From Symsagittifera roscoffensis (Eukaryota > Xenacoelomorpha > Acoela > Convolutidae), in NCBI RefSeq assembly GCF_963678635.1, contig NC_087064.1, forward strand, positions 39,399,055 through 39,463,054: DNA of 64,000 nt. Reading direction: 5' to 3'. The position numbers were made by a program, and so were the translations under genes. Positions 55,981-64,000 of the stretch are shown here, piece by piece. The stretch's first letter is position 1. Each line of letters begins with the position of its first letter. A model generated the notes under the pieces. The model was not told where the DNA came from, searched no databases, and saw nothing but the letters and a program-made list of their open reading frames with translations.

Positions 55981-57568
55981 ATGAATTTAATATTTTAAAA
56001 CTAACTAATTTTAAATAAAAACTAACCATTCTTTATAATTAGTTTACATTTTCTTTAGCCTTCACACCATGATCACCTACAACAAGAAGAAAAACAAATA
56101 AAAATACAGACTCCTTTTTCATAATAAACTCTATTAAACCTATAGCACTAAATGATGCAGTAAAATTCAATTCGAAAGCAATAAATTCATCTATAAATTA
56201 TTTCCCTAAATGTAGTAAAATTCAATACGATGATAACCAATTTATAATTTTCAACCCCCACAAAGCAGTAAAGTTTCAACTTAAAGTAGTAAATTTATAC
56301 AAAGAAATGCAGTACTAACCTTTTATATATCTTCTGTTCACCCGCACAAGAATTCTATCCACAATCGCACAACTCGCCCACGAAGAATTGTTTAAAATAA
56401 TGAATTTAAGTTTTAAGTTTGCACTAACAAAAACTTAAACAAGCGATAACTTTCCAACTTTCCTTTAACCCGGTTGGAATGGAATTATATAATAACCAAA
56501 CTAAGCAACGCAGCTAACCAAACACCATACACCACAAACTCGTAGCATGACTAAGAAAAGAACACCTACGGTACCCAAACCGGATTAAACCAGCTTAAAA
56601 CTGGATAATTTATTCTTTTTAAGACTATTACCAAGTCTAAAAAAGAAATAATAAAACACCAAAAAGTCGCAAGACAAACTCAAACAAAAAACAATTTGAT
56701 TTTTGAGAAAAGGACACAACCAAAGTAACAAAAAAAACAAGAAATAATATAACAAAAACGTTAGCACAAAACAGGACCCCTTAAAAAACCAGCATGAAAT
56801 CATACTCCCACTCCTGGCCTAACCCACCAGAGAGGACGTCCTGAGCATGCTCTATAGCCGGCCTAACCCACCATGCTACATCTACGCTTTGTGACCACAT
56901 CATATTTTTGACAAGAGGTACTCAAGGGCGAGTAACTCTTAAAAATAACTGAACTAAAACTAAAACGCTTTTGCGAAAACAATTAACCAAAATCATAACT
57001 AAAAAATTGAATTAACAAAATTTTATAAAACGTAAATTATAATATGCAGTACATAGATCACAAACAACCGCAAAGACGAGCATCTAAAGACTAGACGACC
57101 CCATCACACTCAACCTACAGAATGGCTAAACACAACCGACATGCCGCCCACAATCACGACTCAAAAAGGAGTTAGAGTACGACTTGACTTCGCAGAAAAG
57201 GACTTCATTGAATCAGACCAATGACCAGCTCGGTGTTCAAGTATACGTACAGATCCGAGTTACAAGGCATTCCCTCCAAACACAATCTTCACGCCATTCC
57301 CAGACAAGAGTAATACTCGATCAGTTCTCCAGCCAAGCAGAATAAGCAATCATAGCAAACCATTTTGAAATCAGATTGATTTCACCGGCGGTCGCGGTCA
57401 TCGTCGAACAAACAACTAACAACTTCCTTTCGACGACTCCAGCTTCCTGGAGCTTTCTTCTCCAAGAACGAAACAAGAAATAATGCTCGCCAAATACCAA
57501 CGACCATCATCCTTCCTTCATTAGAGATAGAAGATAAAAGATTCAAAACTCTCTAAACCCCGGATGGG
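55981..57568. other. 3' internal region of the 8.0-kb element
   Basis: AT-rich and without a supported gene; short minus-strand frames appear spurious. CCGGCCTAACCCACCA / CTGGCCTAACCCACCA is repeated near 56815 and 56858. It ends with CCCCGGATGGG (57558-57568), a weak purine tract before the 3' LTR. Confidence 0.5.
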
Positions 57569-57963
57569 TGGAACCAGATCTAAACTACATTTTATTATTG
57601 GTTATAAATTGGATATTTTATCATTATAAAATTTATAATATTAACCGATCATGATCCATCTAACTAACAACCCCTTTTATTTGTAAGTGCTGAAATCAGC
57701 ACCAGAGAGATATGAATTTAACTTAGAAATTAGTTACCTCTCCAAGAGACCTTCCAGCAATCGCAATAAAGCCAGTATACTCTAGATCTATTGAGCCTAG
57801 CAGAGACTAGTTAAACACCCTGAGACTAGTAGATATAAGAGTAGGATTGGGATCGGACTAAGAAGTTGCACGAATCTATCCGGCCGAAAATAAGATAGCG
57901 TGACGAGCAGACGGTGTACCCTATCCGAAATTACTCTATGAGTTAAACCTCGGTCCTAACTCA
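57569..57963 (+). repeat. 3' LTR of the 8.0-kb element
   Basis: 395 bp, TGGAACCAGATCTAAACTAC to CTCGGTCCTAACTCA, followed by target duplication ATCG. Confidence 0.9.
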
Positions 57964-58850
<887 letters not shown>

Positions 58851-61000
58851 TTGGCCAACTAATAGTAAAAGAAACGTACCAAGCAACTGGCCCAAAACTC
58901 ACTCACCTGTTTTTAAATTACAATAATCCAATCTACTCTTGAACATAATATATATTTAAAAAATCCAATCTCCTATTGCTATTGTCTCTATTTGAACCAG
59001 TAATATGAATCCTTTCTAGTTTTCTAAAGTTATTCGATATCATTATCACTCGTCTCATTTTTCTTTGCAGTTAATGAAAATTTGCAGACAAAGATGTCAG
59101 TTGATCAAATGAGATCGTGAAAACAAAAATAGAAGGGTGTTGATATTGTCTATGTCAAAAATGAAAGCCGAAAGCGATATTGCTGAGTAATCATGATTGG
59201 ACTCACTTTGTAGCTGACTGAGAGACATTTGTTCCACTATCAGTTGATAGTTAGTTTAAGATGTTCTATTTTTTTCTGATGCTCAATTCTTTCAAAATCG
59301 TTTGACCACATCAACTTTTTAGTCCCACCTCGCTTACCTCGTCCCCTATCAATTCATTGTACAGCTGTTTATAGTCCCTCTCAACTAAGTTCTAATTATT
59401 TAACCAGCCAGTGTGAGGGGCAAGATATTTGTTCTCGAGATCACGTTGAAAGTCAACACTTTATTGATGCTGTTGGCCAAAATTAAGCGTAAATCGACTT
59501 GGTATGTTTCGGTTGTATACCTTCTAAAGGGCATTTTCTATTTTTTTACCGAAAAATTGAGCTGATTGTTTAAAATACTTTCGCTGGCACATCAATGCAA
59601 GAGTAAAAATCAACCGCAAATTTGGGCGAGGCAACCGAAAAGTACCATGTCTATTCTAAAATTGCGCGAGTAGTGAAGTTCTAATAATTTGATCCAATTT
59701 TGAGGTACTGTAATGATTCAATGTCCGCCTGTAAATGTGCTATTAACTTCTGCTTCAAACAACATGACTCCGTCACATGGCAAAGTTAGTTATACTTGAT
59801 ACGTGAGTGTTTTGATTTTGAAGTATTATAGTGGATTAATGTTTCGACAATAATCAGCTTGTCCCGAATTTAGTTTTTTAGATATCAGATGAATTTATTA
59901 TTTACCAATTTCTTTTTGAGGTGAAAATTTGTAAAAGTTTCAACTACAGATTCATTGGTAAGTTTTGAACGGTTATTATTTTTGTACACACAATTATGAA
60001 ATAAGTAAATATCGTTTTCGAAAACCAGTTCCAGTAAAGCAGTCAAAATTCGTCCAGAAATAAACTAAATTTTCGAGATTTGAAACTTGCATCCCAGTAT
60101 TTACGGGAAAATGATTTAAAGATTTACGTTCATTGAAAGTTGATTTTACACTCGTGGTCAAAATTAAATACAACTTTTAATACAAATTAAATACAAACTC
60201 TTACTGTCTAAATAGTTGTTTTAATTGAATCTTTCGACAATATCTTCCAGGAATTTCATCAAAACTTTTAAATGGAACGAGAGTAAATGTGCTCATCTGC
60301 TCTCACTGAAAATATTATAATTTACGTCGGTCTAAAATGATAGTTTTGACATATTTACTTGGGTTTTTCTAACGAACGGCATGAACTCTTTCACAAAACA
60401 AGCGAAGTGAAAATGTGTCCTCGCGATAGGAAACTTTCTCAGAGTAGAATTGAATTATTCGGTGTGATTAAAAATGCGAGAGCAAATAAATGTCTTCTAT
60501 CGGGAACTTCCTTTTTCCTGTGAACAATTTACAAATCTGTAAGAAAATGAAATTGCTTTTTTCAAATTAAACAACTTACCGGCCCCTCGCAGCTTGTTCT
60601 AGAGGTTGACTTAGCACCCAAAAGCCCGGGCTTTGTTTAAGAGCAATGAAAACAGCGGCGACTCTTATGTAGATGTTAATATTTTTGTTTGGTTATAAAA
60701 TGCTCTAATAATTACAGATAAGCTATCATACATATGAATGGATTTATGAAAGGACTTAGGTGTAAATGCACTTTTTCAGTTCAATTGAAAGGCGTCTGCA
60801 GAAATTTAGGTGAAGTTCTCTCTCCAAGTACGAACGTGGAAATGCTGCGAAAAAACGAACGACTTCTAGTTTCGAGAGTGGAATTCAATTTGAGATAACC
60901 CAGCGGAATAGAAACTTTACCTATTGATCCAATTTTCTGAAATTGGATTGACTTTTTCAAATTAGCACCAATTAAAAATTGTTCTAGAAATTGAAAGACT
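58851..61000. other. 3' UTR and downstream flank of the E3 ligase gene
   Basis: AT-rich, no supported gene. No canonical AATAAA was found close to the stop; AT-rich ATAATATATATTTAAA near 58945 might serve. Near 60410-60500 and 60780-60910 lie purine-rich phrases without repeats I could classify. Confidence 0.5.
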
Positions 61001-63010
61001 TTCTTTTTCCTCTTTTTTTTTCAATTCGCTAGCTTGCAATGCTAAGTTTGCCTTGTATCGCAAGTGGTATCAAGATCAGCTTGCCCGTTTAACTTTAATA
61101 AACATGGTAATTTTGCATCCAACGCTAATTTCACATTCTTTTCCCTTATCGTGGTTTTCTCTAAACTAGCTCAAATTATTTCAGTAGAAAGAGTTTTTTT
61201 TACATTGTCGGTATTGTTTTGATTAAAATTTTTTGTTGCAACCGGGTGCTAGATTTTTTCTATACAAATGAATTTAATTACAGGCAATTGCTTCTTCCCC
61301 TATGTTGTCAAGGCAACTTATATCGCAAGTGACTTAATTGCACATTTTGGCGTATCAAGTATACGTCCTATTGAAAGTTATGCTTCTCACGTTATTTCTG
61401 TTCTTACTTATTTTTTTGCTTTTTTTCTTCCTTCGCTTCTTTTTCGATGTGATAGTATTTGGTCCATATCATATCGGCTTAGTGGTTCAATTTGATTACT
61501 TTCAATAATTTCACTTTGTTTTCTTTGTTAAAAGGAAGATAAATTCCAATATCGAACAGCCAAAAAGAAAAGGTCGCAAAAAGCGCTATCAATTCCTCAT
61601 TTTAAAAATGGAAATTTAAATATCAAATTTCCCAGCAAAATAAAAATTTCACCCAGGGATCCAGTTCTCTCAAACTGAATTAAGTTTATCAATCAGAAAT
61701 TGTTCTAGAAAATCAAAGATTTTAAGGCAAGCTTTTTTCGAAATTTGAAAGTTGAGATAGAAAAATGTTTTTTTTTCTGTTCACTTGCTTTAATTGACTT
61801 TTTTACAACTGTCGGTTGGCTATGTTTGATGTTTTCTTTTCGGCTTAAAATTTTCCTGCTGAGACATTTTTGGCTTTGAATCTGCCCTGTAGTTTGTTTG
61901 TCATATGGTAATGTTCTATCGTCCTCGCACAGTTTTTTTCTAAACTAGCTGTGTTTATTTTGATGTATCTAGTTTTTTGTCGTTTTCGACTTTTTTCTCC
62001 TAATGGCATTCATGTATTGTATCGCAAGTGGTACCACGCATTTTTTTTTTCAATTTACTGATTTTCGTCTCATTTTCTTTTCGATTGCTTGCAATGCTAA
62101 GTTAGCGTTGAATCGGAAGCGGCGCAAACTTCCTTTTCGCCTGTTTAAATTCACGAACCTTGACTGCTTTCCATATTATCACGCTTCTAGCAAAACTAAC
62201 TGCAGGTTGAAAAAACTGTTAATTTCGGAACCATTGGGTTAGTTTTATGAAAAATTTTTCTTGAGGTTAAGCGAGCAGAGACGTGACTCTATAAGTTTTT
62301 TGAGAACTATTATTTGAGCGAGTTAACATTTTTAGCGTTAGCTTAGTGTATAATTAAGAGCCTTATTTTTTACACTAGCGTCGGCTTAGTGTGATATTAA
62401 GAAGCTTTTTTTCTAACTCAAGTCGAAAATATTGTTGCCACTTTTGGGGCAACTTTACAGCTTTTTGATAGCATGTGCTTTGATATTCCAATAATAATAA
62501 ATCTACACAGTTGATGAAATTTCAATTCATCAAATGGACCGAAAAAAGCTATTGGTTTCTAGCAAGAAACAATCATAAAAACTCGACTCCAGAAATTTTC
62601 TAACTCAATGTATCTCGCAATTTTTCGAAATGCATAAATTATACATAATGTGGCTCTATGCTTTGCATTTTATTATATGCGGACATAGCGTGGATGCCTC
62701 CAGTTTGTTATATTCCAATTAAGTACTTGCGAAATTGTGCCTGCTTGCCTTTGGTGCCAGATTTTTCAGCATATGTAGCTGATATAGTCGTGATTAGTGT
62801 TTGTCGGTGATTAAGCGTGCGTGGCTGAGGGGTTGGTGCGTGAGACTCAAAATCTCTTGAATGCACTAGGTGGCAGATCGAATCCTAGACCTAGCCGAAT
62901 TTTTGCTAATTAGAGGTTTAATTCTGTTTCTCTTATTGCACTTTCTAGATCTGCTTTTTGTCTTGTTCTCGCTAGTGTTTGCGAAGCGAAGCTTCGCCTC
63001 TGTGTACAAT
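61001..63010. repeat. Downstream copies of the intron repeat family
   Basis: It shares several blocks with the intron: TTGCAACCGGGTGCTAGATTTTTT (61236; cf. 45400), TTCGCTAGCTTGCAATGCTAAG (61025 and a variant at 62085), CTCAATGTATCTCGCAATTTTTCGAAATG (62602), and GCGAAGCGAAGCTTCGCCTCTGTG (62980). The short frames here are not conserved between copies. Confidence 0.6.
62815..62910 (+). repeat. tRNA-derived SINE-like copy 2
   Basis: A-box TGGCTGAGGGGTTGG (62822-62836) and B-box AGATCGAATCC (62875-62885) with a long variable spacing as in class II (Leu/Ser) tRNAs. The tail TAGCCGAATTTTTGCTAAT is shared with the copy at 47595. Confidence 0.6.
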
Positions 63011-63660
63011 TTGTTTTCGTTGGTTATGTTTCGAATGATTAAACGCCAGGAAAGTAAACCTCGATGCATTATTAATTGGGTAATTCTGTTCAATTTAGTT
63101 GCTGCTTACAAACAATTCAGCAGACAACCTAACGTTAAATTCTTAGCTATCTTCTGGAAGCAACAGTTTCATCATATTTTTGTGGAAGTTCTTTCTTCCA
63201 AAAAACCCTCGAAAAAGAACTTCTGCGTAATTTAAAGTTGAACTTAAAAAAATAAAATAAACTGATACACAATTATGAGACGTTCATATGTGAGGTCCAA
63301 ATTTAGAAAGGAACTTTTTTCTCAGTTGACAATATCTTGTTATCTTATTAAACCGGCTACTCTTCTGCGTGCCTACTTATTCCACTTGTCTTTTTTCCTC
63401 GTCCTACGATGTAAGGCCTTCGCAAATTTCAGGGGGATTTTTGACCTATTGATTAAGCCCTAACTTTGTTAGGAAAAATTTCAGGCATCAAGAAAGGCCC
63501 ATTTTTTGACATTTTGGTTGTTTTTACACCGAAGACTTTAGTCAAGGTGTTATGGTATCGTGTAACGGTTTTTTTTTTAATGTTGTCTGTTGTCAAGTGT
63601 CGACAAATAACGTCCACAGTTATCAATTATCATGTGGGCTGGACTATATCGCGCTATGTC
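63011..63660. other. Non-coding flank
   Basis: No supported gene; short frames of 62-66 codons only. Confidence 0.5.
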
Positions 63661-64000
63661 ACGTGATTGCGTATGTTTGTTTCTTTATTTGTTCATCTTT
63701 ATTTATTTAATTATCTGTTCTTCTATTTATTTAATTATGTTTAGTTTGCTTATGTTTATTTATAATTTATGTATGTACATATTTATTTTTGTTTATTTTT
63801 ATCACGTGTTTTGTTTATTTATTTAATTATTCTTTCTTTCATTTAGTTTTGCTTTTATTATTTCTGCGTGTGTATTTATTTAATTTATTTATTTTCATTT
63901 ATTTATATTATGGGTCTGTTTGTTTGGTTATTTGTTCATGAGAAATTTTGGTGTATACATGTGTTAGTACGATTTTTAGTTCTAGAAGTGTTATTTTATG
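63661..64000. repeat. TTTA-rich low-complexity sequence
   Basis: Imperfect TTTATTTATTTAATTA repeats dominate from about 63680 to 63910 and run towards the right edge. Confidence 0.8.

Larger units (their letters stand above)
49957..57963 (+). mobile_element. 8.0-kb LTR retroelement without recognisable gag-pol
   Basis: Two direct LTRs (49957-50368 and 57569-57963) have TG...CA ends and are flanked by a 4-bp duplication ATCG (49953-49956 and 57964-57967). Internal plus-strand frames encode an env-like protein, a short membrane segment and a Pro/Ser/Thr-rich protein. I find no RT, integrase, protease or zinc-knuckle motif in either strand. It is therefore probably non-autonomous, mobilised in trans, with its pol region lost. 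LTR divergence (several indels) indicates it is not very recent. Confidence 0.85.

Noticed and set aside
63465-63830. Hydrophobic short frames at the right end
   Set aside because: Produced by T-rich low-complexity sequence, not membrane proteins.

Overview
The window is eukaryotic and almost certainly from an invertebrate animal. It carries a spliced metazoan C2-WW-HECT ubiquitin ligase, metazoan-type retroelements (Penelope-like, CR1-like, Ty3/gypsy-type), tRNA-derived SINE-like repeats and AT-rich non-coding DNA. I cannot fix the phylum from sequence alone. Every gene of interest reads on the plus strand.

Layout. 1-4692 is a satellite with higher-order structure that runs off the left edge. 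4693-6111 is an isolated LTR, followed by a Penelope-like (PLE) 3' fragment (6112-6545) and decayed LINE pieces. 8922-11510 is a decayed non-LTR retrotransposon with an RT and a C-terminal nuclease-like domain. 12149-14624 is a PLE (RT, PHD-like finger, GIY-YIG) whose last 31 codons lie 24 kb away at 38907-39002. It was split, in perfect reading frame, by a giant LTR retroelement (14625-38906, about 24.3 kb).

The giant element carries gag with two CCHC knuckles, a protease with DKG in place of DTG, RT, RNase H and a DDX35E integrase with a GPY/F module. Behind these are a macro-domain-like segment at the end of pol and a second block of about 9 kb. That block holds a coiled-coil protein, an SGNH/GDSL hydrolase with its catalytic blocks intact, an uninterrupted ~953-residue protein of unknown function, an acidic protein and two further unknown proteins. 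The pol part is disabled by frameshifts, stops and an RT deletion, while several downstream ORFs are open. This element is the strongest candidate here for something undescribed.

39351-43066 is a CR1-like LINE (PHD-finger ORF1, APE endonuclease, internally deleted RT). It is interrupted by a 219-bp palindromic MITE-like insertion and ends in a hammerhead-like tail.

The one clear host gene is a WWP1/ITCH/Su(dx)-type HECT E3 ligase. One 2-kb exon (43263-45262) encodes C2, five WW repeats and the HECT N-lobe. A 13.2-kb intron follows, and the final exon (58417-58850) supplies the HECT C-lobe with the catalytic cysteine. The intron holds dispersed repeats, two or three tRNA-like sequences and an 8.0-kb LTR element (49957-57963, TSD ATCG). 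That element has no recognisable gag or pol but keeps an env-like frame and an exact 1328-bp tandem duplication. 58851-64000 is AT-rich flank sharing repeat families with the intron and ending in TTTA-rich low-complexity DNA.
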